From Psychromarinibacter sediminicola (lineage in GTDB: Bacteria > Pseudomonadota > Alphaproteobacteria > Rhodobacterales > Rhodobacteraceae), in NCBI RefSeq assembly GCF_029168335.1, contig NZ_JARGYC010000003.1:62001-126000 (forward strand): a stretch of 64,000 nucleotides of DNA, written 5' to 3'. The position numbers and the translations under genes are program-made. Below are positions 9,243-18,673 of the stretch, piece by piece. The notes under the pieces were generated by a model, which was not told the DNA's origin, did not search any database, and saw nothing but the letters and a program-made list of their open reading frames with translations. Positions within the stretch are counted from its first letter, which is position 1. Each line of letters starts with the position of its first letter.

Positions 9243-11108
9243 CTACTGCGGGAACTGGGCGTGCACCGCGTTCAGCGCCGCCTGGTTGATGGTGATGCCC
9301 GCCGCCTGCTGGACCGCGCTGGCATAGGCGTCCAGGATGTCCTGGCCCATCCGCTGCGCCAGCTGCTGCTGCATCTGCTCGGCCCGAGCGGCGAGCTCCG
9401 GGTCCGACAGGTCGGGCGGAGTCACGGCGTCCAGGCGGACGATATAGGCGTTGGTGTCGCCGCGGATCACGCGGGTGTCGCCGGTCTCCATCTCGAACAC
9501 GGTGTCGAGGAAGCCGTCGGGCACATCGGGCACGAAGCCGGAGCGGCCGACCCCGGTATCGGTGCGGAAGGTGACGGGGCTGTCTTCGTCCTCCGGCTCC
9601 GGCGCCGCTTCGCCGGCGGCCGGCATCTCGTCGGCCAGGGTCTCGGCCCGTTCGGCCAGCGCCTCGACCGTCCGCTCGCTGCGCCAGGCGGCTTCCACCG
9701 CGTCGCGCGCCTGGTCGAAGGGCTCGACCCGCGGCTCGGCCACCTCGTTGACGCGCAGCGCGAAGATCGCGCCGTCGGACGCTTCCAGGATCTCCGGGAA
9801 ATCGCCCACCTCGGTCGCCTCGGCGGCCTCGCGGAATTCCGGATAGGCCGCGATCCCGTCGCGCGTCTCGGCGGTGTAGTCGATCTGCCCGACCTCCATC
9901 TCGGTCTCTTCGCCCAGCGCCTCGATCGTCGCGCCGCCCGCCAGCAGGTCGTCGATGCCGCTGATCTTGTCGCCGATGGCCCGGCGCGCCGCGTCGGTGC
10001 GGTATTCGACCAGCAGCTGCTCGCGCGCCTCCTCGAATGGCACCGTCTGGGCCTCCAGGATGCCGTTCATCCGCATCAGGGCGGGGCCGAGATCGGTCTC
10101 GACCGGGCCCACGACGCCGGGGCTGTCCAGCGCGAAGACGACGTCGCCGGCGGCGCCCAGCTCGGCCTCGGTCACGTCGCCCAGGTCGATATCGGCCAGA
10201 TCCAGGTCGCGCTCGGCGACGAGCGCCTCGAATGTCGTCTCGCCGGCCGCGATGGCGTCCATCGCCTCCTGTGCGGCGGCCTCGGTCGGGAAGACCAGCC
10301 GCTCGACGAGCCGCCGCTCGGGCTGGTTGAACTCGTCCGCGCGCTCCTCGTAGAGCGTGCGCAGAACCTCGTCGTCGCCCTCGATGGTGCCGGCGATCAT
10401 GCCGGGTGTCAGCCAGGCATAGGTGATGTCGCGGGTCTCGGGCAGCATGAAGGCGTCCTCGTTCGCCTCCCAGTAGGCGCGCAGCTCCGCCTCGGTCGGA
10501 TCGTCGATGGGCGTTTCCAGATCCTCGGGCGTCAGCTCGGCCCAGGTGATGTCCCGCGTCTCCTCGCTGTAGCTCAGCAGGGTGTCGGTGTAGATGTCGG
10601 GCACCGTCACGGCGCCGGAGACCGCGGCCCGCAGCACCCCGCGCGCGGCGTCGTCGCGGAGGCTTTCCTCGAACTCGGTTTCGGTCAGCCCCGCGCGCTC
10701 CAGCGCGAAGCGATAGCCCTCGCGGTCGAATTCGCCGTCCACGCCCTGGAACGCCGTGATCTGCAAGAGCTGGTTGCGCACCCGTTCGTCGCCGGCGGAA
10801 ATGCCCAGCGCGTCCGCCTCGTTCTCCAGCGCGACGGTCGACATGATCCGCTGCAACACGGCGCTGGGGATGCCGAAGGACTGCGCCTGCGCGAAGGTGA
10901 TGTTGGTGCCGAACTGTTCGGACAGCCGGCTCAGCTCGTTCTGCAATTCGCGGGCATAGCGGTCGACGCTGATCTCGGTATCGCCGACGGCGCCGACGGA
11001 ATTGACCGAGCCGCCGAAATTCGTGGCGCCGAAGCCGGCGAGCCCGACGATCAGCAGCAGCAGGATCACCCAGACCGCGGCTCTCGATGCGGTATTCTTC
11101 TTTGCCAT
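9243..11108 (-). CDS. ppiD: Periplasmic peptidyl-prolyl isomerase / chaperone, PpiD-SurA type
   Basis: This 621-residue protein has a short basic N-terminus and one membrane anchor (about residues 11-29, AVWVILLLLIVGLAGFG), followed by a SurA_N-like chaperone domain. The usual PpiD core motif GxVNGxxI appears as SVGAVGDTEISVDRYARELQNE cut short by family variation. A central parvulin-like region and a long acidic C-terminal helical part ending NAVHAQFPQ complete it. The family helps newly exported outer-membrane and periplasmic proteins to fold. The parvulin domain is divergent, so isomerase activity is not certain. Its position directly before trpE is typical of Rhodobacterales. Confidence 0.88.
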   Translation of the reverse strand: MAKKNTASRAAVWVILLLLIVGLAGFGATNFGGSVNSVGAVGDTEISVDRYARELQNELSRLSEQFGTNITFAQAQSFGIPSAVLQRIMSTVALENEADALGISAGDERVRNQLLQITAFQGVDGEFDREGYRFALERAGLTETEFEESLRDDAARGVLRAAVSGAVTVPDIYTDTLLSYSEETRDITWAELTPEDLETPIDDPTEAELRAYWEANEDAFMLPETRDITYAWLTPGMIAGTIEGDDEVLRTLYEERADEFNQPERRLVERLVFPTEAAAQEAMDAIAAGETTFEALVAERDLDLADIDLGDVTEAELGAAGDVVFALDSPGVVGPVETDLGPALMRMNGILEAQTVPFEEAREQLLVEYRTDAARRAIGDKISGIDDLLAGGATIEALGEETEMEVGQIDYTAETRDGIAAYPEFREAAEATEVGDFPEILEASDGAIFALRVNEVAEPRVEPFDQARDAVEAAWRSERTVEALAERAETLADEMPAAGEAAPEPEDEDSPVTFRTDTGVGRSGFVPDVPDGFLDTVFEMETGDTRVIRGDTNAYIVRLDAVTPPDLSDPELAARAEQMQQQLAQRMGQDILDAYASAVQQAAGITINQAALNAVHAQFPQ

Positions 11109-11320
11109 CGCTCGCTGCCCTCTCCCTCGTGCCGCGCGTGTCAGCGCTGTCTAATGGGGACGGGGAAGGGGGGCAAGACCGCGCGGCGGCGCGCGTGCGG
11201 ATCCGGCGGGCGGCGGGGCCGTTCGGGGGCGGCTCCGGCGCCCTCTCCGGGGGCGGGTTGCGGTGCGGGGCCGGGTCTGATTGGGTGTGAGGCACCGAAG
11301 GAAACCATTGGAGTTACTAT

Positions 11321-12643
11321 ATGTTAGGTAGAAAAGTTACGATTGCCGCCGCCCTTGTCGCGGCCGGATTCGGCGGGGCCGGCAGCCAGCCCGCCGCCGC
11401 CCAGGACGCACCGCGCACCATGCTGATCCTCGACGGTTCGGGCAGCATGTGGGGCCAGATCGGCGGCGTCCCCAAGATCGACATCGCACGGCAGGCCGTC
11501 TCGGACATGCTCGACGGCTGGCCGGAGGGCCGCGAGATCGGGCTGACCGTCTACGGCCACAACGAGGAAGGCAACTGCAACGATATCGAGACGATCCTGC
11601 CGCCCGGCCCGCTGAACCGCGGCGCCTTCGATGCCGTGCTCGCCGACGTCACGCCGCGCGGCAAGACCCCGCTGACGGCCGCCACCCAGCGCGCGGCCGA
11701 GGCGCTGAGCCACACCGACACGCCGGCCACGGTGATCCTGGTGACGGACGGGCGCGAGACCTGCAACGCCGACCCCTGCGCGGCGGCCGAGACGCTGGAG
11801 CGCGCCGGAACCGCCTTTACCGCGCATGTCATCGGGTTCGACGTGGACGACGCGGCGCAGGCCGATCTGTCCTGCCTGGCCGAGGCCACGGGCGGGCGCT
11901 ACCTGGCCGCCAACGACGCCGAGGCGCTGACCGGCGCCCTGCGCGCGGCGGCCGCGCCGGAGCCGGCAGCGCCGATTCTGCGCGACGAGTTCGAGCGGAC
12001 CGAGATCGGGCCCGACTGGGAGGTCATCAACCCGGACCCGGATTCCTACATCGTGGATGACGGCACGCTTGTCGTGCTCACCTCGAACGACAGCTACATC
12101 GGCCACGAGGACCAGACCAACCTGTTCCGCTGGACCGCCGGCGGCCTGCCCGAGGGCGACTGGGACATGGCCGTCGATTTCACGAGCGATTTCACGACCC
12201 GGCGTTCGATCATCGAGGTGGCGCTCTATGACGATCGGCAGAATTACGTCGCGGCGGAACTGCTGGGCGACGGCAGTTCCAACGACCGGATCGAGCTGCG
12301 CGTGAAATCCATGGTGAACGGCGAGGTGTCGCGCTCCACGGCGCTGTTCGCCGACGACGCCTGCTGCCCGCGCGACTACGACATCGGCGCCGTCACGACG
12401 CAGCTGAAGGAGCGGGGCGGAACCCTGGTCCTGCGCAAGCGGGGGCGGGAATACTACGCCGTGGTCGAGACCCACGGCTGGGTGCCGCGCGACGGACAGG
12501 ACAACCCGCTCGTCACCGAACCGCTGAGCGTGCTGCGCGCCTCGGGCGATCCGGCGCTGTTCTCCGGCACCTGGGGCCGCGATTACGGCGACCTGCCGCA
12601 GACGACAACGGAGTTCGACAGCTTCTACGTCACGCCCCGGTAG
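11321..12643 (+). CDS. Secreted von Willebrand factor A domain protein
   Basis: The 440-residue product has a cleavable signal peptide (about residues 1-28, ending PAAAQ). It continues with a VWA domain with an intact metal-ion adhesion site: Asp38-x-Ser40-x-Ser42 in LILDGSGSMWG, a Thr in GKTPLTAAT and the Asp in LVTDGRETC. Conserved Cys pairs in this domain suggest a disulphide-bonded periplasmic or extracellular protein. From about residue 220 a second domain begins (RDEFERTEIGPDWEV) that looks like a concanavalin-type beta-sandwich. The ribosome site GGAG lies just upstream. The gene stands alone between ppiD and gpt. Function is unknown, and metal-dependent adhesion is the family expectation. 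Confidence 0.82.
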   Translation: MLGRKVTIAAALVAAGFGGAGSQPAAAQDAPRTMLILDGSGSMWGQIGGVPKIDIARQAVSDMLDGWPEGREIGLTVYGHNEEGNCNDIETILPPGPLNRGAFDAVLADVTPRGKTPLTAATQRAAEALSHTDTPATVILVTDGRETCNADPCAAAETLERAGTAFTAHVIGFDVDDAAQADLSCLAEATGGRYLAANDAEALTGALRAAAAPEPAAPILRDEFERTEIGPDWEVINPDPDSYIVDDGTLVVLTSNDSYIGHEDQTNLFRWTAGGLPEGDWDMAVDFTSDFTTRRSIIEVALYDDRQNYVAAELLGDGSSNDRIELRVKSMVNGEVSRSTALFADDACCPRDYDIGAVTTQLKERGGTLVLRKRGREYYAVVETHGWVPRDGQDNPLVTEPLSVLRASGDPALFSGTWGRDYGDLPQTTTEFDSFYVTPR

Positions 12644-12652
12644 AGGGTCTTG

Positions 12653-12679
12653 GGGGATCGGGCCGCGCGCCCGGTCCCC
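12653..12679. terminator. Hairpin between convergent VWA gene and gpt
   Basis: An 11-bp stem (12653-12663 with 12669-12679, one G-T wobble) around a 5-base loop sits 10 bases after the VWA stop and 12 bases before the gpt stop. There is no clear T-run, so it may be a processing or Rho-assisted stop rather than a classical intrinsic terminator. Confidence 0.5.
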
Positions 12680-12690
12680 GCCATCGCGGC

Positions 12691-13194
12691 TCAGTCGGTG
12701 CCGCGATAGGGCTTCACGTACTGCATCGCCATGTCCCAGGGGAAGAAGATCCAGGTGTCCTGGCTGACGCCGGTGATGAAGGTGTCCACCATCGGCTCGC
12801 CCTGCGGCTTGGCGTAGACGGTCGCGAAATGCGCGTGCGGGTACATCTCGCGCACCAGTTCCAGCGTCTTGCCGGTGTCGACCAGATCGTCGACGATCAG
12901 AACGCCGGTGCCGTCGCCCATCATCTCCGCATCCGGCGCCTTCAGCACGACGGCGTCCTTCTGCGACTGGTGGTCGTAGCTCTTGACGCTGATCGTGTCG
13001 ACGGTGCGGATGTCCAGCTCGCGCGCCACGATCATCGCCGGCGCCATGCCGCCGCGGGTGATCGCCACCACGGACCGCCAGGCGCCGTTATCCGGCCCCT
13101 TGCCGTCCAGCCGCCAGGCCAGCGCCCGGCTGTCGCGGTGGATCTGGTCCCAGGAGACATGGAACCCCTTCTCGTGCGGCAGGCGGTCGGCCAT
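12691..13194 (-). CDS. gpt: Xanthine(-guanine) phosphoribosyltransferase
   Basis: The 167-residue protein salvages xanthine and guanine to their nucleotides using PRPP. The PRPP-binding loop [13 protein letters not shown] (98-110) is intact, as are the [13 protein letters not shown] hood segment and the C-terminal WIFFPWDM purine-site region typical of bacterial Gpt. Length is close to the family norm. It follows fabI on the same strand after 3 bases, so the two are likely one transcript. Confidence 0.95.
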   Translation of the reverse strand: MADRLPHEKGFHVSWDQIHRDSRALAWRLDGKGPDNGAWRSVVAITRGGMAPAMIVARELDIRTVDTISVKSYDHQSQKDAVVLKAPDAEMMGDGTGVLIVDDLVDTGKTLELVREMYPHAHFATVYAKPQGEPMVDTFITGVSQDTWIFFPWDMAMQYVKPYRGTD

Positions 13195-13197
13195 GGC

Positions 13198-14004
<807 letters not shown>

Positions 14005-14118
14005 GGGCTGCCTCTCGAAGTCCGGTTGCCGCTCGTTTAGGCGATCGGACGGGGCGCATCAAGTGCGTCCCCGACGTCGGCGGGGCGGCGGGCCCGGCGG
14101 GGCTTGTTTCCCCGGGGG

Positions 14119-14126
14119 TTAACCAT
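14119..14126 (+). promoter_or_regulatory. CtrA half-site-like sequence upstream of pdxH
   Basis: TTAACCAT, the form of CtrA half-site known from Caulobacter-type alphaproteobacteria, lies 14 bases before the pdxH start. There is no second half-site at the right spacing and it is very close to the ATG, so it may be chance. Confidence 0.2.
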
Positions 14127-14140
14127 TAGGCGGTAAGATC

Positions 14141-14779
14141 ATGGTAACGGAGCGCACGATCCACGCGGGCCAGAACGTCGAACGGACCGGCATCTTTGCC
14201 GGCGACGATCCGTTCGCCATCGTGGCGCGCTGGCTGGACGAGGCGCGCGAGACCGAGCCGTCCGATCCAGACGCCATCGCGCTGGCCACGGCGGACGAGA
14301 CGGGGCTGCCCAATGTGCGGATGGTGCTTCTGCGCGGGCTGGAGCCGGACGCCTTCGTCTTCTACACGAACTACCGGTCCGCGAAGGGCCAGGAGCTTGC
14401 GGCGAACGGCAAGGCGGCCTTCGTGCTGCACTGGAAGTCGCTCCGGCGGCAGATCCGGGTGCGCGGCCTGGTCGAGAAGGAGGACGGCGCGCTTGCCGAT
14501 TCCTACTATGCCGGGCGGCCGCTGCAGAGCCGGCTCGGCGCCTGGGCGTCGGAGCAGTCGCGCCCGCTGAAAAGCCGCGCCTCGCTGATGGCCAAGGTCG
14601 CCAAGGCCGGCGTGACCCACGGCCCCAGCCCGGCGCGGCCGCCGTTCTGGGGCGGGTTCCGGATCCGGCCGGTGGAGATCGAGTTCTGGGCCGACGGCGA
14701 TTACCGGCTGCACGACCGGTTCCGCTGGCGGCGCGCGGATCCCGGTTCGGCCTGGGCGATCGACAGGCTCAACCCGTAG
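14141..14779 (+). CDS. pdxH: Pyridoxine/pyridoxamine 5'-phosphate oxidase PdxH
   Basis: PdxH (212 residues) is the FMN enzyme that oxidises pyridoxine or pyridoxamine phosphate to pyridoxal phosphate. The FMN-binding segments [19 protein letters not shown] and [26 protein letters not shown] and the [13 protein letters not shown] loop are all recognisable. The C-terminus is RLNP, the canonical PdxH end. Length is normal. It is transcribed divergently from fabI. Confidence 0.96.
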   Translation: MVTERTIHAGQNVERTGIFAGDDPFAIVARWLDEARETEPSDPDAIALATADETGLPNVRMVLLRGLEPDAFVFYTNYRSAKGQELAANGKAAFVLHWKSLRRQIRVRGLVEKEDGALADSYYAGRPLQSRLGAWASEQSRPLKSRASLMAKVAKAGVTHGPSPARPPFWGGFRIRPVEIEFWADGDYRLHDRFRWRRADPGSAWAIDRLNP

Positions 14780-14782
14780 CCG

Positions 14783-14800
14783 CCCGGCCGCGCGGCCGGG
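14783..14800 (+). terminator. GC hairpin after pdxH
   Basis: An 18-base perfect palindrome (7-bp stem, GCGC loop) begins 3 bases after the pdxH stop and is followed only by TTGTAT, so it is a weak candidate terminator. Confidence 0.45.
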
Positions 14801-14847
14801 TTGTATGGAAGTGTCTTTGGCGTTCCCGCATTTTTTGCATGGTAAAC

Positions 14848-14921
14848 GACACCGGATACATGAGAGAATGCGAATTCATGGGGGCGCGATAGTGGGGGAC
14901 CGGGAGGTAACGGCCGGTGTC
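14848..14921 (+). promoter_or_regulatory. Structured leader of the double cold-shock gene
   Basis: Within the 155-base gap upstream of the cold-shock gene, GACACCGG (14848-14855) is complementary to CCGGTGTC (14914-14921). The pair can close a long stem-loop that ends 7 bases before the GGAAGGGG ribosome site. A shorter CATGA/TCATG pair lies inside it. Long structured leaders are known for cold-shock mRNAs. Regulation here is inference. Confidence 0.4.
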
Positions 14922-14935
14922 CGGATGGGAAGGGG

Positions 14936-15475
14936 ATGACCGACGGTAATCACGATTTCGAGGCGGTGAGCGGCCAGGTGAAATGGTTCGATCCCGCCAA
15001 GGGCTTCGGCTTCGTCGTGCCGGACGGGGGCGGGCCGGATATTCTGTTGCACGCCAACGTGTTGCGGAATTTCGGCCAGAGCTCGGTGGCCGACGGCGCC
15101 CGCATGTCGCTGACGGTGCAGGAGACGCCGCGCGGCATCCAGGCGGTCGAGGTGCTGAAGATCGAGCCGCCGCGCGACGACGGCGGGCCGGCGCTGGCGG
15201 AGTTCGTGGACCCCGAGACCGATCCGGCCCTGGCCGACGTGCCGTTCGAGCCGGCCCGCGTGAAGTGGTTCGACAAGTCCAAGGGCTTCGGCTTTGCCAA
15301 CGTGTTCCGCCGGCCCGAGGACGTGTTCATCCATATCGAGGTGCTGCGCCGCTCGGGCCTGGCCGACCTGCAGCCGGGCGAGGCGGTTGCGCTGCGGGTC
15401 GTCGAGGGGCATCGTGGCCGCATGGCCGCGCAGGTGGCGGCCTGGGACAAGGTTCTGAAGACCGAGGAAGACTGA
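14936..15475 (+). CDS. Double cold-shock-domain protein
   Basis: The 179-residue protein contains two cold-shock domains. The first (about 11-77) has GQVKWFDPAKGFGFV with the RNP1 core and ILLHAN at the RNP2 position. The second (about 103-172) has ARVKWFDKSKGFGFA and DVFIHIEVLRRSG. An acidic linker joins them. Such two-domain Csp proteins are typical of alphaproteobacteria and bind single-stranded RNA or DNA, acting as RNA chaperones. Its stop overlaps the start of the following DUF192 gene (TGATG), so they are coupled. Confidence 0.93.
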   Translation: MTDGNHDFEAVSGQVKWFDPAKGFGFVVPDGGGPDILLHANVLRNFGQSSVADGARMSLTVQETPRGIQAVEVLKIEPPRDDGGPALAEFVDPETDPALADVPFEPARVKWFDKSKGFGFANVFRRPEDVFIHIEVLRRSGLADLQPGEAVALRVVEGHRGRMAAQVAAWDKVLKTEED

Positions 15476-15990
15476 TGCGCGGAATTCGGGCCGCCCTGCT
15501 GGCGGCAGTTGCGGTGCTGGCCGGGACTTGGGCCGGCTCTGGGGCCGGATCGGCGGCCTGGGCGGCCGACTGTTCCATGACGACGGCGGAATTTCGCGAC
15601 CCGGACGCCGCGGCGGCGCGGGCGCGGTTTTCCGTCGAGATCGCCGACGACCCGGCGGAGGTCGCGCGCGGGCTGATGCATCGCGAGTCGATGCCGAAGA
15701 GCGCGGGCATGCTGTTCATCTATCCGCAGCCGCAGACCACGCATTTCTGGATGCGCAACACGCTGATTCCGCTGGACATGATCTTCATCGGCGCCGACGG
15801 CGTGGTGCGCAAGGTCCACGAGAACGCGGTGCCGCTGGACGAAACCCCGATCTTCGGCGGCGACGACATCCAGTACGTGCTGGAAATCAACGGCGGGCTG
15901 GCCGGGATGCTCGGGATCGACGCGGGCGACGAGCTGCGGCATCCGGCGGTCGACCAAGACCTCGCCGCCTGGCCCTGCGACGCGGGCTGA
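15475..15990 (+). CDS. Secreted DUF192 family protein
   Basis: The 171-residue product has a signal peptide (about residues 1-31, ending AAWA). The DUF192 core follows: EIADDPAEVARGLMHRESMP, GMLFIYPQPQTTHFWMRNTLIPLDMIFI written here in part, and a closing GGLAGMLGIDAGDEL segment. The family is small, periplasmic and of unknown function. The coding region overlaps the cold-shock gene stop by one base, indicating translational coupling. Why a cold-shock protein and a secreted DUF192 protein are coupled is not clear, though the pairing may be conserved in the order. Confidence 0.88.
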   Translation: MRGIRAALLAAVAVLAGTWAGSGAGSAAWAADCSMTTAEFRDPDAAAARARFSVEIADDPAEVARGLMHRESMPKSAGMLFIYPQPQTTHFWMRNTLIPLDMIFIGADGVVRKVHENAVPLDETPIFGGDDIQYVLEINGGLAGMLGIDAGDELRHPAVDQDLAAWPCDAG

Positions 15991-16069
15991 GCCGGTCGTC
16001 GCGTGGCCGCGGAGATGAGGCCCGCGACGGCGGACATGCGATGATCCGGGCCCGCCCCGGCACCGGCGG

Positions 16070-16900
16070 TCACCCCTTGACGGGGCGCGAGCCGGGCAGG
16101 TTGATGCGGGCGACCTGCTCGGCGATCGGGTCGGTGGAGAGCGGGTGCGTGGCGGCGGAATGCGCCTCGGGGTCGCCGATGTCCTGCCACTGGCCGTTCT
16201 TGTAGATCTCCAGCGCCGCGAATTTCGACTTGTACCCCATCTTCGGGCTGCCCGGCACCCAGTAGCCGAGATAGACATAGGGCAGGCCCGCATCCCGCGC
16301 GATTCGGATGTGGTCGAGGATCACGTAGGTGCCCAGGCTCGACCGGGCGCGGGCCGGATCGTAGAAGCTGTAGACCATCGACAGCCCGTCATCGAGCACA
16401 TCGGTCAGGCAGACGGCCGCCAGCCTGGTGTTCCCGTTCTCGTCGGTGCCGTTATACTCGATCACCCGGCTGCGCACCGGCGTCTCCTCGATCATCGCGG
16501 CGAACTCGAAGATGTCCATGTCGGCCATGCCGCCATCCGAGTGCCGGCTGTCGAGGTAGGCGCGGAACAGCGCGTACTGCTCCTCGGTCGCCCAGGGCGA
16601 GGTGGCCTCGCATCTGAGGTCGCGGTTGCGCTTGATCGCGCGGCGCTGGCTTTTCGACGGTTCGAAATCGGCCACGCGCACGCGCGCCGACAGGCAGGCG
16701 GAGCACTCCGCGCAGGACGGGCGGTACAGCACGTTCTGCGACCGACGGAAGCCCTGCTTCGACAGCGTGTCGTTCAGCCGTTCCGCATAGTCGCCCTGAA
16801 GGGCCGTGAACAGCTTCCGCTCCATCCGCCCCTCGAGATAGGGGCAGGGCTGCGGGGCCGTCACATAGAACTGTGGCGCGATAGGAAGTGTGTGACGCAT
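16070..16900 (-). CDS. bpt: Aspartate/glutamate leucyltransferase Bpt (N-end rule)
   Basis: The 276-residue enzyme transfers leucine from Leu-tRNA to proteins with N-terminal Asp or Glu, marking them for ClpS/ClpAP. The N-terminal half has the arginyltransferase-type Cys cluster (QPCPYLEGR, and [15 protein letters not shown]). The C-terminal half has the GNAT-like [36 protein letters not shown] (quoted in part) and a [10 protein letters not shown] tail. This is the bacterial Bpt subgroup rather than eukaryotic Ate1. It stands alone between a DUF192 gene and DUF2852. Confidence 0.93.
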   Translation of the reverse strand: MRHTLPIAPQFYVTAPQPCPYLEGRMERKLFTALQGDYAERLNDTLSKQGFRRSQNVLYRPSCAECSACLSARVRVADFEPSKSQRRAIKRNRDLRCEATSPWATEEQYALFRAYLDSRHSDGGMADMDIFEFAAMIEETPVRSRVIEYNGTDENGNTRLAAVCLTDVLDDGLSMVYSFYDPARARSSLGTYVILDHIRIARDAGLPYVYLGYWVPGSPKMGYKSKFAALEIYKNGQWQDIGDPEAHSAATHPLSTDPIAEQVARINLPGSRPVKG

Positions 16901-17055
16901 GGCTTCGGCAACTGGTGGTTACCGAAAAGGTTAGCGCGCCGTTTCGGCATCGCCAAGTGCAAAGCGTCTCGCTTTTTCGGGGGAGAGGCGGCTGATCGCA
17001 CGAAAAACCGGCCCCCGGGGGATGGGGGGCCGGTTCGGGACGCGGCGGGCGGCGG

Positions 17056-17466
17056 TCAGATGGTGACCGGGCCGCCGTCGTCCTCGGCCGGATCCTGGTC
17101 GCGGCGGTTGGCGCGCTGGTCCATGAACTGGTCGAACTCGGCCTTGTCCTTGGCCTCGCGCAGCCGCTGGAGGAATTTCTCGAAAGCGTCCTGCTCGTCT
17201 TCCAGCCGGCGCAGCGTTTCCGCCTTGTAGGCGTCGAACGCCTGGTTGCCGGTCGGTTTCAGGCCGTGCCGCATCGTGCGGAGATGGCCGCGGGACTTGC
17301 AGTTTCCGTTGAACATGCGCTTGCTCCAGATCATGTAGGCCAGCAGGGCCAGGCCGATGGGCCAGAAGACGATGAATCCGAGGATCATCGCGGCGATCCA
17401 GGCGCCCTTGCCCCGGGCGTCCAGCCAGTTTTCGGCCTGGGAAGGCCAGGTGGCGACGGAACTCAT
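17056..17466 (-). CDS. DUF2852 family membrane protein
   Basis: The 136-residue product begins MSSVATWPSQAENW and has one long hydrophobic segment (about residues 22-44, GAWIAAMILGFIVFWPIGLA). A basic, Lys/Arg/Glu-rich cytoplasmic tail with a predicted coiled coil follows (FDAYKAETLRRLEDEQDAFE), then an acidic end. It matches the DUF2852 family of alphaproteobacteria. The ribosome site AGGAAG lies 10 bases before the ATG; the open frame extends further upstream without support. Two identically built palindromes lie in the promoter region. Function is unknown. Confidence 0.85.
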   Translation of the reverse strand: MSSVATWPSQAENWLDARGKGAWIAAMILGFIVFWPIGLALLAYMIWSKRMFNGNCKSRGHLRTMRHGLKPTGNQAFDAYKAETLRRLEDEQDAFEKFLQRLREAKDKAEFDQFMDQRANRRDQDPAEDDGGPVTI

Positions 17467-17508
17467 GTTTGGTCTTCCTTTCTCGTCTCGTGCGGTTTTC
17501 GTATCGTG

Positions 17509-17527
17509 ATGTGAATTCCTTTCACAT
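17509..17527. promoter_or_regulatory. Operator-like palindrome 1 upstream of the DUF2852 gene
   Basis: ATGTGAATTCCTTTCACAT has perfect 7-base arms around a 5-base centre. It begins 43 bases upstream of the DUF2852 start codon. A second site with the same arm-spacer-arm build lies 58 bases further upstream. Confidence 0.6.
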
Positions 17528-17566
17528 TGCCTAGATCGGATGTTCCGGCCTCGCAATCAAGCCCTC

Positions 17567-17585
17567 ATGTGAATGTTTTTTACAT
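17567..17585. promoter_or_regulatory. Operator-like palindrome 2 upstream of the DUF2852 gene
   Basis: ATGTGAATGTTTTTTACAT repeats the 7-5-7 design of the site at 17509 with a single mismatch in the right arm. The centre-to-centre distance of 58 bases is about five and a half helical turns. It lies in a locally AT-rich stretch that is unusual for this genome. Confidence 0.55.
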
Positions 17586-17715
17586 TTATTTTGGAAAACG
17601 TTGTTTGTCAGCGGGTTACGGATGTCCCGCGCATCGGTCGGTGAGGCTGCGATGAGGCAGTCGGCGAGCGAAATAGGGCCTTAGAGCCGGTCGGGGCGGG
17701 TGAATCGCGCCCGAC

Positions 17716-18183
17716 TCAGGCGCAGAATGCGGCCACCTCGGCCCCGGTCAGGCGCAGCAGGTCGGCCGGTGCGACGGGGAAGATATGCCGCGGCGTGCCG
17801 GCGGCGGCCCAGATCACGTCGAACTCCGACAGCCGCGGATCCCAGAAGGCGCGGATCGGGGTGAGATGGCCCACCGGCGCCACGCCGCCGATGGCGAAAC
17901 CGGTCTGCGCCCGGATCAGCGCCGCATCCGCCTTGCCCAGGGGCTCGCGCGCCACGAGCTGCGCGCGGTCGTCGTCCACCCGGTTGCCGCCCGCGGTCAG
18001 GAACAACAGCGCCGCGCCGCTGTCCAGGCCGCGATAGATGATCGACTTGGCGATCTGGTCGACATGGCACCCCGCCGAGTCCGCCGCCTCGGCCGCGGTG
18101 CGCGCCTGGCCCACCTCGCGGATGTCGGCCGTCAGCCCGGCCGCCTCCAGGGCCGCGCGCACCCGCTTCAGGCTCTTGCTCAT
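17716..18183 (-). CDS. ybaK: YbaK/EbsC family (prolyl-tRNA editing-like) protein
   Basis: The 155-residue stand-alone editing-domain protein shows the YbaK signature: CHVDQIAKSIIYR with the conserved Lys, LLFLTAGGNRVD, the GFAIGGVAPVGHL loop and the FWDPRLSEFDVIWAAAGTP segment. Such proteins hydrolyse mischarged aminoacyl-tRNAs (often Cys-tRNA(Pro)). Length is normal and the start MSKSLKRV is conserved. It is divergent from the small NTF2-like gene at 18248, with 64 bases between them. Confidence 0.9.
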   Translation of the reverse strand: MSKSLKRVRAALEAAGLTADIREVGQARTAAEAADSAGCHVDQIAKSIIYRGLDSGAALLFLTAGGNRVDDDRAQLVAREPLGKADAALIRAQTGFAIGGVAPVGHLTPIRAFWDPRLSEFDVIWAAAGTPRHIFPVAPADLLRLTGAEVAAFCA

Positions 18184-18247
18184 GCAGCCTCCCTTTGTCG
18201 TCGCGGCGCAGCTTTACCCGGCGCGTCAGAGGGTGCAACCATGCGGC

Positions 18248-18622
18248 ATGGCCGATCTGTCCTTTTTCCTCGACCTCGAAACCCGCGTCTGGCAGGCGCT
18301 GGCCGATGGCGACGCGGCCGCCGACGCGGCGCTGCTGGCCCCGGAATTCCTCGGCGTCTATTCCACCGGGTTCGCGGGGCGCGACGAGCACACCGGCCAG
18401 CTGTCGCAGGGGCCCACCGTCGCCGCCTTCAGCCTGTCGGGCGCGCGCATCCTGCCGCTCGGTCCCGGCCGGGTCCTGCTGGCCTATCGCGCGGATTACA
18501 CCCGTGTGGGCGCGAGCGTGGCCGAGGCGATGTATGTCAGCTCGATCTGGGAGGAGCGCGACGGCACCTGGCGCAATACCTTCAGCCAGGACAGCGCCGC
18601 CGACGCCCCGCCGCCGGTCTGA
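18248..18622 (+). CDS. Small NTF2/SnoaL-like (DUF4440-type) protein
   Basis: The 124-residue cytoplasmic protein starts MADLSFFLDLETRVW, contains DAALLAPEFLGVYSTGFAGRDE and ends with a SSIWEERDGTWRNTF strand. This is the layout of DUF4440/SnoaL cone-fold proteins. A GAGGG lies 15 bases upstream. It is followed after about 50 bases by glnE on the same strand. Substrate and role are unknown, and the family call rests on pattern only. Confidence 0.7.
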   Translation: MADLSFFLDLETRVWQALADGDAAADAALLAPEFLGVYSTGFAGRDEHTGQLSQGPTVAAFSLSGARILPLGPGRVLLAYRADYTRVGASVAEAMYVSSIWEERDGTWRNTFSQDSAADAPPPV

Positions 18623-18673
18623 CAGGCCCGTGCCGTCTTGACCCCGGCCGCGGGCCGCCGCACGGTCCGCGCC

